Below the pieces are notes generated by a model. That model saw only the letters and a program-made list of their open reading frames with translations, did not search any database and was not told the DNA's origin. Shown here piece after piece: positions 51,856-61,233 of a DNA stretch of 64,000 bases (the stretch's first letter is position 1; every line of letters starts with the position of its first letter). A program made the translations under genes and the position numbers. Source of the DNA: Burkholderiaceae bacterium (GTDB lineage Bacteria; Pseudomonadota; Gammaproteobacteria; Burkholderiales; Burkholderiaceae_C); the NCBI GenBank assembly GCA_023150375.1, contig JAKLLA010000012.1:87708-151707 (forward strand), given 5' to 3'.

Positions 51856-53322
51856 ATGACACCTGCCCGTCTGCTCCTCGTCCTGAAGTCCCGCTGGCGC
51901 CTGGTGCTGGCCGTCTGGCTCGGCCTGCTCGGCGTGGTCGCCGCGATCACGGCGCTGCAGCCGCCGGGCTACACCGCCACGGCGATCGTGCTGGTGGACG
52001 TGAAGGGGGCCGATCCGCTGGCGCAGACGCCCGGCCAGTCCCTGCAGGCCGATGCCTACATGGCCGCGCAGGTGGACATCATCCAGAGCGAGCGGGTGGC
52101 GCGGCAGGTCATCACCTCGATGGGGCTGGCCGGCCAGCCCGGCGACGCGCAGCACCGCCGCTGGGTCGAGGCCACCGACGGCCAGGGCGACTACCTGTCC
52201 TGGCTGGTCGAAGACATGCGCCGCAAGCTCGACATCCGCCCCACCAAGGAGTCCGGCGTGATGCGGGTGTCCTACACCGCGCCCGATCGGGAGCAGGCCG
52301 CCCGCATGGCCAACGCCTACGTGCAGGCCTACGCCGACGTGGCGCTGCAGCTGCGCGTCGACCCGGCGCGCCAGCACAGCAGCTTCTTCGACGAGCGCCA
52401 GCGCGAATTGCGCGAGCGCCTGGAGGCCGCGCAGGCCCGCCTGTCGGACTACCAGCGCCGCAACGGCCTGGTGGCCGTGGGCAGCGACGAGCGGCTGGAC
52501 ATCGAGACCACGCGGCTCAACGAGCTGTCCACCCAGCTGACCCAGCTGCAGGGCCTGGCCGGCGAGACCGGCAGCCGCAGCGTGCAGGCCCGTGCCAACG
52601 GCGAGCGCGCCCCCGAGGTGCTGGCCAGCCCGGCCATCGCCGGGCTGAATGCCGAACTGGCGCGCCAGCAGGCCCGCCTGAGCGAGCTGGCCACGCGCCT
52701 GGGCGAGCAGCATCCGACCTTGCTGGAATTGCGCGCCAACATCGCGCAGCTGCGAAATCAGATCGCCAGCGAGACCGCCCGGGTCACCGGCAGCCTGGGC
52801 GTGAGCAACGCGGTGAACCAGTCGCGCATCGCGCAGACCCAGGCGGCGCTGGACGCCCAGCGCGCCAAGGTGCTGCAGCTCAAGGCGCTGCGCGACGAGG
52901 CTGCCGTGCTGCAGCGCGATGTGCAACAGGCCCAGGCCGCCTACGACTCGCTGGGCAGCCGCATCACCCAGGCGCTGCTGGAGAGCCAGAGCAACCTCTC
53001 GAACATCTCCGTGCTGCGCTCGGCCACGCCGCCGGCGCAGATGTCGTCGCGGCAGTTCGGCGTCAACCTGCCGGTGGCGGCGCTGCTCGGCGCGGTGCTG
53101 GCGCTGGCGCTGGCGATGCTGCGCGAGCTGCAGGATCGCCGCCTGCGCGTGGCCGAGGACGTCACCGAGGCGGTGGGCCTGCCGCTGCTGGTGGAGATCC
53201 CCCGCGGGCCCGGCGCGCGCGATGCCGGTGCCGAACCTGCTGCGAACGGCGCTGCGAATGGCTGGATGCGCCGGATCGGCCTGGGTGGCAGTGCCGCCCG
53301 GGTGCCGATGGCGAAGCGCTGA
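51856..53322 (+). CDS. Chain-length determinant/polysaccharide co-polymerase (EpsF/Wzz type)
   Basis: 488 residues with a membrane helix at each end (about 15-35, LVLAVWLGLLGVVAAITAL, and about 403-420, NLPVAALLGAVLALALAML). The large periplasmic part has the Wzz domain (GYTATAIVLVDVKGADPLAQTPGQSLQADAYMAAQVDIIQSERVARQVI), long coiled coils (LRERLEAAQARLSDYQRRNGL and on) and a GNVR-type domain (LRDEAAVLQRDVQQAQAAYDSLGSRI). It lacks a cytoplasmic kinase domain; the partner kinase is encoded separately at 58276. It controls chain length and export of the polysaccharide. First gene of the rightward operon. Confidence 0.88.
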   Translation: MTPARLLLVLKSRWRLVLAVWLGLLGVVAAITALQPPGYTATAIVLVDVKGADPLAQTPGQSLQADAYMAAQVDIIQSERVARQVITSMGLAGQPGDAQHRRWVEATDGQGDYLSWLVEDMRRKLDIRPTKESGVMRVSYTAPDREQAARMANAYVQAYADVALQLRVDPARQHSSFFDERQRELRERLEAAQARLSDYQRRNGLVAVGSDERLDIETTRLNELSTQLTQLQGLAGETGSRSVQARANGERAPEVLASPAIAGLNAELARQQARLSELATRLGEQHPTLLELRANIAQLRNQIASETARVTGSLGVSNAVNQSRIAQTQAALDAQRAKVLQLKALRDEAAVLQRDVQQAQAAYDSLGSRITQALLESQSNLSNISVLRSATPPAQMSSRQFGVNLPVAALLGAVLALALAMLRELQDRRLRVAEDVTEAVGLPLLVEIPRGPGARDAGAEPAANGAANGWMRRIGLGGSAARVPMAKR

Positions 53323-54659
53323 TGTCCACCCTGCCCGGTGTCCCCCTCGCGCCCGCGCCGGCCCTGCCGATGAGCCGCCTCGAGCGCCTGCGCCGCCGCA
53401 TCTTCTCGCCCACGCTGCGCAAGCTGGGCGAGCTGGCGCTGACGCACACCGCCACCTTCGCCTTTCCGCTGGTCTTCGCGATCGTCTGCGGTCGCACCCT
53501 GGGCATCCACGACTACGGCGTGGTGGCCTTCTACACCTCGGTGGCGGCCTTCCTGGGCATGTTCGTCGAGTTCGGCTTCAACTGGTACGGCGTGCGCGAG
53601 GTGGCCCCCAACCTCGACCAGCCGGCGCGCTGCCACCGCGTGCTGTTCAACGTCACCGCGGCCAAGCTGCTGCTGTTCGTGCTGGCGATGGGCGTCACGG
53701 TGCTGGCGCTGGGCACGATCCGCGGCTGGCACGAGTGGCCGCTGATGCTGGCCTCGGGTGCCTACATGCTCGGCTTCGCAGCCGACCCGGCCTGGTACCT
53801 GCAGGCGCACGAGCGCACCCGCACCATGCTGGCCGTGGCCGCCAGCGTGCGGCTGAGCAGCATCGCGCTGCTGCTGGCGGTGATGCACTTCGCAGGCAGC
53901 ACGGTCGCGGCACTCTGGGTCTACGCCGGCGTCTCGCTGGCCGGCAGCGGCATCGCGTGGACGATGCTGTTTCGCCATCGCATGGTGCAGCGTGCCCGCA
54001 TCGAACTGGCCTACGTGCGCCAGCTGCTGAAGGGCGCCTGGGCCATCGTGGTGGGCAACCTCAACGGGGCGGTGCTCACCAACGGCGGCGTCGCGCTGCT
54101 GGGCCTGAGCGCGGACTCCGCCACGGTGGCCTCGGCCGCGCTGGCGCTGCGCCTGCGCATGGCCGCAGAGGGCGTGCTGCTGCCGCTCAACCAGCTCGGC
54201 TACGTGCGCCTGTCGGCACGCGCCAGCGAATCGGTGCCGGCCACCTTCGCGCTGGGGCGGCGCATCCTGGTGGCCAACCTGGTCATGGCGGTGCTGCTGT
54301 CGCTGGCCTGCATGTGGGCCGCCCCCTGGGTGAGCGAGATCGTCTTCAAGGAGCGCGTGCCGCTGGCCATCGGCCTGATGATCCTGCTGGCGCTGAGCCT
54401 GCCGATTCATTCGGTGGCGGTGCTCTTCGGCGTGCAGAGCCTGATCGCGCTGGGCCGCGAGCGCCGCTATGCGGCCATCCAGACCACCGCGTCCGTTCTC
54501 TTCTGCACGCTGCTGCTGTCCAACGCCAGCGCGTCGACCTACGGCTGGGCCGTGCTGGCCGCCGAGGCCCTGGTGCTGCTGAGCGCCGGTCTGTCGCTGG
54601 TGGGCATCGGCCGGGCGCAGCGGCGCCTGACCGCGGGTGGCGGGGGGGCGACGCCGTGA
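53322..54659 (+). CDS. Oligosaccharide flippase (Wzx-like)
   Basis: 445 residues. The start overlaps the preceding stop (TGATG). About 12 hydrophobic segments begin with LRKLGELALTHTATFAFPLVFAIVCGRTLGIHDYGVVAFYTSVAAFLGMFVEFGFNWYGVREV. This 'G...yG..a...s...f......fG.n.yg.Re' pattern is that of the polysaccharide-synthase (PST/Wzx) family. Later 'AWAIVVGNLNGAVLTNGGVALLGL' and 'AEGVLLPLNQLGYVRLSA' fit as well. It moves lipid-linked repeat units across the inner membrane. The following gene overlaps by GTGA. Confidence 0.87.
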   Translation: MSTLPGVPLAPAPALPMSRLERLRRRIFSPTLRKLGELALTHTATFAFPLVFAIVCGRTLGIHDYGVVAFYTSVAAFLGMFVEFGFNWYGVREVAPNLDQPARCHRVLFNVTAAKLLLFVLAMGVTVLALGTIRGWHEWPLMLASGAYMLGFAADPAWYLQAHERTRTMLAVAASVRLSSIALLLAVMHFAGSTVAALWVYAGVSLAGSGIAWTMLFRHRMVQRARIELAYVRQLLKGAWAIVVGNLNGAVLTNGGVALLGLSADSATVASAALALRLRMAAEGVLLPLNQLGYVRLSARASESVPATFALGRRILVANLVMAVLLSLACMWAAPWVSEIVFKERVPLAIGLMILLALSLPIHSVAVLFGVQSLIALGRERRYAAIQTTASVLFCTLLLSNASASTYGWAVLAAEALVLLSAGLSLVGIGRAQRRLTAGGGGATP

Positions 54660-56080
54660 GGACCGCCCGCCTGCATCCCGGCCTGCGGCGCGTTGCCGCC
54701 GTCCCCGCGGACGTGCCCGCGGCGCTGGCGCCGATGCCCTGGTGGTGCGCGCCGGCAGGCATCACGCTGGGCTTCCTGATTCCGACCATCTGCCTGATCG
54801 CGCTGGCCAGCGAGATGCAGATGTCCACGCTGACCATCCGTGGCGTGCGCTTCCTGGACCTGGACGCCATCCTGCTGGGCATCCTGATGCTCACGCCGAT
54901 CGCGCTGGGCGGCTGGGTGGGCGCGCAGGTCGACCTGGCGCGCGGCCGGCGCGAGATCGACGCCTGGGCCTGGGACCGCACTGCCCTGGTGATCGGCAGC
55001 ATCGCCTGCCTGGCCTACGCGGTGCTGTTCAAGTCGCTGCTGTTCAACCCGGTGGCGCTGATCCACTTGCTCACCGGCGTGTCGCAGCCCAACCGCGCCG
55101 AGCTGGGCGCCTCGGCGGGCGTGAGCTCGCTGGTCAACATGGCGCAGGTCTTCTTCGCGATCGCGGCCTTCCGCCTGGTCGACCGGGACGGTCCGCCGCT
55201 GCCGCGGGCCGTGCGGGTGATGCTGCTGGTCCTCACGCTGCTGACGCTGCTGCGCGTGTACGCGCAGTCCGAGCGCCTCGCCCTGATGGAGATCCTGGTG
55301 CCCTTCGGGCTGGCACTGGGCAAGTGGATGAGCAGCCGGCGCAGCGGCGCCTGGAAGCTGGCCGCGGCGCTGGGGCCCTTCGGGGCGCTGCCGCTGGTGA
55401 TCCTGTACTTCGGCGCGGCGGAGTACTTCCGCTCCTGGGGCTCGGACACCTACCGCGGCAAGACCTCGTTCTGGGAATTCGCGATCGGGCGCTTCGTCAG
55501 CTACTACGTCACCTCGCTGAACAACGGCGCAGGGGTGGTGGCCACCACGCCCGATCCGACCTGGAAGTTCGAGCACGTGATGGAGTGGGCGCACCGCGCG
55601 CCCTTCGGGCTGGGGCCGGAGTTTTCCGAGTACGTCGGCTACAACGCCGAGGCCAAGAGCAGCTTCGTGTGGTTCCTGCGCACCTACGTGGACCCGGAGT
55701 TCAACAGCAACTCGGGCATCTACGTGCCGGTGGCCGACCTGGGCGTGCCGATGGCGCTGGCCTACATGCTGCTCATCGGCGTGGGTGCCGGCCTGGCCTT
55801 CCGGGCCTACCGCGCCCAGCGGCTCGGCGGGGTGCTGTTCTTCCCGCTGTTCTTCATCACCTTCCTGGAAATCTTCCGCTACCCCTTCCTGGGGCAGCCG
55901 CGGGCCACCACCTGGGCGCTGGGCATCCTGCTGGCGCTGGCGCTGGTGCGCCAGCTGCAGCGCCATCGCGAGCGCCAGACGGCCGGCGCCCGCATCTCGA
56001 ACCTGAAGAAAAAGAACCACACGCATCCGACCACTGCCGCGGGGGCAGGCGCGTCACAACCCTCTGCGCGGAGAGTCTGA
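54656..56080 (+). CDS. Putative O-antigen/EPS polymerase (Wzy-like) membrane protein
   Basis: 474 residues from GTG 54656, overlapping the flippase stop; the next in-frame ATG would remove the N-terminal tail only. About ten hydrophobic segments are spread along the protein, with a long periplasmic loop between about 230 and 340 (YFRSWGSDTYRGKTSFWEFAIGRFVSYYVTSLNNGAGVVATTPDPTWKFEHVMEWAHRAPFGLG). Wzy proteins share topology rather than sequence, so the assignment rests on this loop and on position between flippase and glycosyltransferase genes. The tail ends in a Lys/His/Thr-rich stretch. Confidence 0.72.
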   Translation: MRTARLHPGLRRVAAVPADVPAALAPMPWWCAPAGITLGFLIPTICLIALASEMQMSTLTIRGVRFLDLDAILLGILMLTPIALGGWVGAQVDLARGRREIDAWAWDRTALVIGSIACLAYAVLFKSLLFNPVALIHLLTGVSQPNRAELGASAGVSSLVNMAQVFFAIAAFRLVDRDGPPLPRAVRVMLLVLTLLTLLRVYAQSERLALMEILVPFGLALGKWMSSRRSGAWKLAAALGPFGALPLVILYFGAAEYFRSWGSDTYRGKTSFWEFAIGRFVSYYVTSLNNGAGVVATTPDPTWKFEHVMEWAHRAPFGLGPEFSEYVGYNAEAKSSFVWFLRTYVDPEFNSNSGIYVPVADLGVPMALAYMLLIGVGAGLAFRAYRAQRLGGVLFFPLFFITFLEIFRYPFLGQPRATTWALGILLALALVRQLQRHRERQTAGARISNLKKKNHTHPTTAAGAGASQPSARRV

Positions 56081-56085
56081 CCCCC

Positions 56086-57108
56086 ATGCTCGTCAGCATC
56101 GTCATCGACAACTACAACTACGGGGCCTACATCGCCCAGGCCATCGAGTCGGCCCTGGCGCAGACCCATGCGCCGCTGGAGGTCGTCGTCGTCGACGACG
56201 GCTCCACCGACGACTCGCTGGCCGTGATCCGCCGCTACGAGGGGCGGGTCACGGTGATCGCCAAGCCCAACGGCGGGCAGGGCTCGGCCTACAACGCCGG
56301 CTTCCTGCGCTCGCGCGGCGAGGTGGTGGTCTTCCTGGATGCCGACGACTGGCTCGACCCCGATGCCGCCGCGCAGATCGTCGCGCAGATGGGGCCGGGG
56401 GTCAGCAAGGTGCAGTTTCCGCTGCGCATGGTCGACCGCCAGGGCCGCCCGCTGGGCCGCCAGCTGCCGCGCGACCAGCACGACGGCGACCTGGCCGAGG
56501 CGCTGGTGGCCGAGTTCGGCACCTACGGCTCGCCGCCCGGCTCGGGCAATGCCTTCAGCGCGGCCTTCCTGCGCCAGGTGCTGCCGATGGCCGAGGGGCC
56601 CTGGCGCATCGGGGCGGACTCCATCCCGATCCTGCTGGCGCCGGCCTGCGGGCGCGTCGTGTCGATCGGCCGTGCACTGGGCTCGTACCGGCTGCACCGT
56701 GCCGCCAGCGAGGACGACCTGCTCTACAACAACTGGGTGAACTCGATGGAGCGCGAGTTCCAGCGCATCGAGGTCACCAAGGCGATGGTGGTCGACGGCC
56801 TGGCACGCCTGGGCGCGCCCTCGCGCGGCGAGCTGCGCCTGGCGCCCTGGGAGGCCCGCTTCATGGCCCTGGCCAGCCGCTTCGGTGAGCCGGCGCTGCG
56901 CCGCCGGCTGGCGGTGCACCCCTGGGGCCGGCTGGGCGTGCAGGCCGGCGCGGTGTGGCGCTGGCCGGCCACCAGCCTGGCGCGCAAGCTGGCCATGATC
57001 GGCTGGCTGGTGGCGGTGCACGGCCTGCCCGACGGGCTGGCGCTGCGCGTGGGCCGGCTGCACCGGCGCGCGGCCGGGTTGCCGGTGGCCGCCACCGGCG
57101 GGGCCTGA
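56086..57108 (+). CDS. Family 2 glycosyltransferase
   Basis: 340 residues. GT-A core: MLVSIVIDNYNYGAYIAQAIESALAQTHAPLEVVVVDDGSTDDSLAVIRRYE, 'PNGGQGSAYNAGFLRSRGEVVVFLDADDWLDPDAA'. The central 'SKVQFPLRMVDRQGRPLGRQLPRDQHDGDLAEALVAEFGTYGSPPGSGNAFS' and 'LGSYRLHRAASEDD' align with the enzyme at 45551-46591 over most of its length, marking a duplication between the two EPS operons. The first strand has VIDNYNY where most family members have V.NYN. The donor is not known. Confidence 0.87.
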   Translation: MLVSIVIDNYNYGAYIAQAIESALAQTHAPLEVVVVDDGSTDDSLAVIRRYEGRVTVIAKPNGGQGSAYNAGFLRSRGEVVVFLDADDWLDPDAAAQIVAQMGPGVSKVQFPLRMVDRQGRPLGRQLPRDQHDGDLAEALVAEFGTYGSPPGSGNAFSAAFLRQVLPMAEGPWRIGADSIPILLAPACGRVVSIGRALGSYRLHRAASEDDLLYNNWVNSMEREFQRIEVTKAMVVDGLARLGAPSRGELRLAPWEARFMALASRFGEPALRRRLAVHPWGRLGVQAGAVWRWPATSLARKLAMIGWLVAVHGLPDGLALRVGRLHRRAAGLPVAATGGA

Positions 57109-57121
57109 GACCGGGGTCGAC

Positions 57122-58252
57122 ATGCTCCTCAACGGCCTGTTCCTGACCCGCCCGGTGGGCGCCGCCGCGCGCTTCGCGCTGGCGCTGATCGCCGCGCTGG
57201 ACCGCCGCGGCGAGCTGGCCGGCGCGCGGGTGGCGCTGCCCCGTGGCGCCGCCCTGCAGGCCGTGCTGCCCGGCGGTCTGCCGCCGGGCCTGCCGCTGCA
57301 GCCCTGTGGGCGCTACGGGGGCATGTTCGGAGCAGCGTTCGGGGGAAGGCTCGGCGCTGCGGCCTGGGAGCAGCTGGACCTGCCGCGCGAGGCCGGCGAC
57401 GACTGGCTGGTGAACCTCTGCGATTCGGCGCCCCTGTGGCGGCGTCGCCAGCTGGTGCTGCTGCACGAGCTGGCCGCACCGGCGCTCGCCGCGTCCGGCC
57501 TGACGGCCCGCCGCGGGCAGGCCTGGCGCCTGGCTACGCTGATGCAGCGGGCCGACTGCCTGGTGGTGGGCTCGCGCCACGCCGCCGACCAGCTCGGCCG
57601 GCGTTTCGCGGTCCGCGCGCAGGGGCTGGAGGTCCTGCCGCCCGGCGGCGACCACATCCTGGCCGAGCGGCCCGACCGTTCGGTGCTGGCCGGCCTGGAC
57701 CTGCGCGGGCGGCGCTATCTGCTCGCGCCGGACGATGCGCCGACGCGGGCCCTGCTGCGCCCGGTGCTCGAGCGGCTGGCCGACCCGCACCTGCTGCTGG
57801 TGCTGCTGGACGATGGCGCAGGGCCGCCTGTGGGGGCTGTGGGGGCCGATGGCGCGGTCCCCCCGGTGGCCGATGCGGCGGCCGATCCGCCCTGGCTGCG
57901 CCGCTGCCGGGTGCAGGGCGATGCGCAGCGGCGCGCGCTGTACGAAGGCGCGGCCGGCCTGGTGCTGGTCTCGGGCGAGGCCGGCCCGCTGCTGGCGCCG
58001 CTGGAGGCCCTGTGCTGCGGCTGCCCGGTGGTGGCCGCAGCACAGGGCGCGCTGCCCGAGCGCTGCGGCGACGCCGCGCTGGCCTTCGACCCGGCCGACC
58101 CCGCCACGCTGCTGGCCCAGCTGCAGCGCCTGCTGGCCTCGGGCCGGCTGGCGCACGAGCTGCGCGCCGCCGGCTTCGAGCGGGCCCGGCAGTTCACCTG
58201 GGACGCCGCGGCCCAGAGCTTTTCCGCCCTCGGGCAGCGCCTGGCTGCCTGA
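57122..58252 (+). CDS. Family 4-type glycosyltransferase, divergent
   Basis: 376 residues. The opening MLLNGLFLTRPVGAAARFALALIAAL and 'LVLLHELAAPALAASGLTARRGQAWRLATLMQRADCLVVGSRHAADQLGRRFAVRAQGLEVLPPGGDHIL' fit the acceptor domain of mannosyl/glucosyltransferases. The donor domain has 'ALYEGAAGLVLVSGEAGPLLAPLEALCCGCPVVAAAQGALPERCGDAALAFDPADPATLLAQLQRLLASGRL'. The usual E-x7-E pair is stretched by one residue (EAGPLLAPLE). The sequence is very rich in Ala, Gly and Arg. It probably adds one sugar of the repeat unit. Confidence 0.75.
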   Translation: MLLNGLFLTRPVGAAARFALALIAALDRRGELAGARVALPRGAALQAVLPGGLPPGLPLQPCGRYGGMFGAAFGGRLGAAAWEQLDLPREAGDDWLVNLCDSAPLWRRRQLVLLHELAAPALAASGLTARRGQAWRLATLMQRADCLVVGSRHAADQLGRRFAVRAQGLEVLPPGGDHILAERPDRSVLAGLDLRGRRYLLAPDDAPTRALLRPVLERLADPHLLLVLLDDGAGPPVGAVGADGAVPPVADAAADPPWLRRCRVQGDAQRRALYEGAAGLVLVSGEAGPLLAPLEALCCGCPVVAAAQGALPERCGDAALAFDPADPATLLAQLQRLLASGRLAHELRAAGFERARQFTWDAAAQSFSALGQRLAA

Positions 58253-58275
58253 TCCGGCCCATGAAGGACGATCCC

Positions 58276-59181
58276 ATGAAACGTGACCTCCCCCTGAGCA
58301 GCCTCGACGCGCCCGATCTGGACACGCCCACCGAGATCCAGGAGGTGACGCCGGCACAGCGGCCGATCGGCGAGATCATCCGCAGCGTGCGCCCGCTCAC
58401 CGAGTCGGATGTCGAGCACATCCTGGTGGTGCAGAAGCGCATGGGCCTGCGTTTCGGCGAGGCCGCGGTGGCGCTGGCGCTGGTGTCGCGCAAGGACGTG
58501 CTCTGGGCGCTGTCGCAGCAGTTCAGCTACCCCTACCCGCGCGAAAGCGGCCTGCTGCAGGCGCGCGAGCTGGTGGTGGCCAGCGACCCCTACGGCGCGC
58601 AGGCCGAGGCCTTCCGCGAGCTGCGCGCCGCGGTGTCGGCCGCCCAGCAGCTCACCGAGCGCCGCCCGATCGCGGTGCTCAGCCCGCAGCCCGGTGACGG
58701 CCGCAGCTTCGTGGCCGCCAACCTGGCGCTGGCCTTCTCGCAGCTGGGCGAGCGCACCGTGCTGGTCGATGCCAACCTGCGCGAGCCCGGCCTGCACAAG
58801 CTGCTGGGCGTGCCCGAGCGGCCCAGCCTGAGCACGTTGCTGTGCGGCGTGCCGATCGCGCGGCCCTTCGACCGCTCGGCGCAGATGCCCAGCCTGTACG
58901 TGCTGCAGGCCGGCACGCCGCCGCCCAATCCCGCCGAACTGCTCGAGCGGCCGCTGTTCGCCCGCCTGCTGGACAACCTGCAGCGCAACTTCGACCGGGT
59001 GATCGTCGACACCCCGGCGGCCCAGGGCATGCCCGATGCGCGCGTCATCGCCGCGGCCTGCGGCCAGGCGGTGCTGGTGGGCCGGCGCCACCAGACCGCG
59101 GTGGCGACGATGAACGCGCTGCACGAGCGCGTGGCCAAGGTCGGCGTCGACGTGGTCGGCGTGATCCTCAACCAACGCTGA
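58276..59181 (+). CDS. EpsG-like polysaccharide kinase/ATPase (BY-kinase related)
   Basis: 301 residues; ATG 58276 has AAGGA 9 nt upstream, while ATG 58261 has none. Residues about 30-110 form a GspE-N-like domain (PIGEIIRSVRPLTESDVEHILVVQKRMGLRFGEAAVALALVSRKDVLWALSQQF). The P-loop domain follows: IAVLSPQPGDGRSFVAANLALAFSQLGERTVLVDANLREPGLHKLLGV, with Walker A' VLVDANLREP at 162-171 and 'VIVDTPAAQGMPDARVIAA'. The Walker A lysine is replaced by Arg143. There is no C-terminal tyrosine cluster (ends VILNQR). It is the cytoplasmic partner of the chain-length protein encoded at 51856. Confidence 0.82.
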   Translation: MKRDLPLSSLDAPDLDTPTEIQEVTPAQRPIGEIIRSVRPLTESDVEHILVVQKRMGLRFGEAAVALALVSRKDVLWALSQQFSYPYPRESGLLQARELVVASDPYGAQAEAFRELRAAVSAAQQLTERRPIAVLSPQPGDGRSFVAANLALAFSQLGERTVLVDANLREPGLHKLLGVPERPSLSTLLCGVPIARPFDRSAQMPSLYVLQAGTPPPNPAELLERPLFARLLDNLQRNFDRVIVDTPAAQGMPDARVIAAACGQAVLVGRRHQTAVATMNALHERVAKVGVDVVGVILNQR

Positions 59182-59188
59182 GACCGCC

Positions 59189-60307
59189 ATGAAGCTGGCC
59201 TTCGTCACCGAACTGTTCGCCCCCAGCATCGGCGGGCAGGAAATCCGCTTCGAGGAACTGGGCGCCGAGCTGGTCAAGCGCGGCGTGCAGGTGGACCTCT
59301 ACACCATCCGCCACGACCTGGCCACGCCGAGCGAGGAGGTCGTGCACGGCATGCGGGTACACCGCATCGCCGACTGCGCCGGCTACAAGCACCCGCGGCT
59401 CAGGCGCCATCCGCTGGGCATCCTGCGCTTCACCTGGGCGCTGTGGCAGCGCCGCCGCGAGCTGCAGGCCTGCGACGCGGTGGTGTTCAACATCTGGCCC
59501 GTGCTGCCGCCGCTGGTGCTGGGCGGGCTGCTGCGCGGCAAGGCGGTGGTGGACGTCTGCGAGACCCGCTCCGGGCGCTTCTGGCACTGGGTCTACGGCC
59601 GGCTGGCGACGCTGCCGGGCGTGCGGCTGCTGGGCGTGAGCCCGGAGATCGTGCGCCACATGCAGCGGGTGCACGGCACCGCGGCCGAGCGGGCCCACGT
59701 GGCCGTGAGCGGTGTCGACCTGGACGCCGCGCCGCCGCCGCCGTTTCGCAAGGATCCGCGCCAGATCATGTTCTTCGGCCGGCTCACCGAGCACAAGAAC
59801 CCGCGCATGCTGGCGCAGGCCTTCCTGCAGTCGAGCCTGCCCGCGCGCGGCTACCGGCTGGTGATCGCCGGCGGCGGGCCGGAGTACGACAGCCTGCAGC
59901 GCGACTTTGCCTCGCCGGCCATCGAGCTGGCCGGGCGCGTCAGCGACGCGCAGAAGTGGCAGCTGCTGCAGCAGTCCGCACTGCTGGTGCTGCCCTCGCG
60001 GCGCGAAGGCTTTCCCCGCGTGGTGGCCGAGGCCGCCTGCGTGGGCACGCCCACGCTGACGCTGGACTACCCCGACAACGGCACCCGTTTCGTGGTCGAC
60101 GACTACCAGGTCGGCCGCAGCGTGGCCGCCAGCACCGAGGCGCTGGTGGCCGCGCTCGAGCAGTTCGCGGCCGAGCCGCAGCGCTGGGCCGACCTCGGTC
60201 ACGACGCGCTGCAGCGCGCCCGCCGGGAGTTCGGGTGGGAGCAGGTCACCACCCGGCTGATGCACTTCCTCGCACTCGAGGGACAGAAAGAAAGGCAACA
60301 CGCATGA
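59189..60307 (+). CDS. Family 4 glycosyltransferase
   Basis: 372 residues. Acceptor domain: MKLAFVTELFAPSIGGQEIRFEELGAELVKRGVQVDLYTIRHDLATPSEEVVHGMRVHRIADCAGY. Donor domain: QIMFFGRLTEHKNPRMLAQAFLQSSLPARGYRLVIAGGGPEYDSL, 'LLVLPSRREGFPRVVAEAACVGTPTLTLDYPDNGTRFVVDDYQVG', with the E-x7-E pair in REGFPRVVAEA. This is a standard GT4 (GT-B) enzyme, retaining. The stop overlaps the next start (ATGA), so it is co-translated with the epimerase. Confidence 0.88.
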   Translation: MKLAFVTELFAPSIGGQEIRFEELGAELVKRGVQVDLYTIRHDLATPSEEVVHGMRVHRIADCAGYKHPRLRRHPLGILRFTWALWQRRRELQACDAVVFNIWPVLPPLVLGGLLRGKAVVDVCETRSGRFWHWVYGRLATLPGVRLLGVSPEIVRHMQRVHGTAAERAHVAVSGVDLDAAPPPPFRKDPRQIMFFGRLTEHKNPRMLAQAFLQSSLPARGYRLVIAGGGPEYDSLQRDFASPAIELAGRVSDAQKWQLLQQSALLVLPSRREGFPRVVAEAACVGTPTLTLDYPDNGTRFVVDDYQVGRSVAASTEALVAALEQFAAEPQRWADLGHDALQRARREFGWEQVTTRLMHFLALEGQKERQHA

Positions 60308-61224
60308 AAAAGGTTCTCCTGACCGGCGGCGCCGGTTTCATCGGCAGTCACGTCGCCGACCTGCTGCTGGCGCGCGGCTGCGAGCTGACGGTGCTCGACA
60401 ACCTGTCCTTCGGGCGGCGCGAACATGTGCCCGCGGCGGCCCGACTGGTCGAGCTCGACCTGGCCGACCGCGCCGGGGTGCAGGCCTGCTTCGCTGCCGG
60501 CGGCTTCGACACCGTGGTGCACCTGGCGGCGATCCACTTCATCCCCTACTGCAACCAGCATCCCGACCTGGCCTGCCGCACCAACGTGGAGGGCACGCAG
60601 AACATCTTCGACGCCGCGCAGGCCAGCGGCACGGTCGCGCGCCTGTTCACCGCCTCCACCGCGGCGGTGTACCCGGACTGCGCCGGCCCGATCGACGAGC
60701 AGGTCGCCCGCGCGCCGATGGACGTCTACGGCATGACCAAGTCGGCCAACGAGGAGCAGGCGGCCATCCTGGCGCGGCGTTCGGACATCCGGGTGTCGGT
60801 GGGCCGCTTCTTCAACGCCGTGGGCGGGCGCGAGACCAACCCGCACCTAGTGCCCGACATCCTGCAGCGCATCCGCGCGGCCGACCTGATCGAGATCGGC
60901 AACACCAGCCCCAAGCGCGACTACATCGACGTGCGCGACATGGCCACCGGCGTGCTGGCCATGCTCGACGGCAATGCCGGCCCGATCGACACCTGCAACA
61001 TCGGTACCGGCGAGGTCTACGACGTGGTGGAGATCGCCGAGTTCATCTCGCGCATTCACAGGCGCAGGATCGAGCTGCGGCCGGCCGAGCGGCTGATCCG
61101 CAAGGTCGAGCGGCAGAACCTGCAGGCCGACAGCCGCCGGCTGCAGACGCGCTACGGCTGGCGGGCCCAGCACAGCATCCACGACTCGCTGGCCTACGCC
61201 TACGACTGGTACACGCAGCGCTGA
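60304..61224 (+). CDS. NAD-dependent sugar-nucleotide epimerase/dehydratase
   Basis: 306 residues from ATG 60304. Rossmann site MKKVLLTGGAGFIGSHVADLLLARGCELTVLDNLSFGRREHVP, 'VVHLAAIHFIPYCNQHPDLACRTNVEGTQNIFDAA', Ser/Thr in TASTAAVYPD and the YxxxK in DVYGMTKSANEEQA. 'VGRFFNAVGGRETNPHLVPDILQRI' and 'PKRDYIDVRDMATGVLAMLD' complete an extended-SDR fold of the UDP-glucose 4-epimerase type. The unusual 'HFIPYCNQHPDLAC' in place of 'HV..SV..P..Y' suggests a different sugar specificity. It probably supplies a donor for one of the adjacent glycosyltransferases. Confidence 0.84.
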   Translation: MKKVLLTGGAGFIGSHVADLLLARGCELTVLDNLSFGRREHVPAAARLVELDLADRAGVQACFAAGGFDTVVHLAAIHFIPYCNQHPDLACRTNVEGTQNIFDAAQASGTVARLFTASTAAVYPDCAGPIDEQVARAPMDVYGMTKSANEEQAAILARRSDIRVSVGRFFNAVGGRETNPHLVPDILQRIRAADLIEIGNTSPKRDYIDVRDMATGVLAMLDGNAGPIDTCNIGTGEVYDVVEIAEFISRIHRRRIELRPAERLIRKVERQNLQADSRRLQTRYGWRAQHSIHDSLAYAYDWYTQR

Positions 61225-61233
61225 GGAGGGGGC

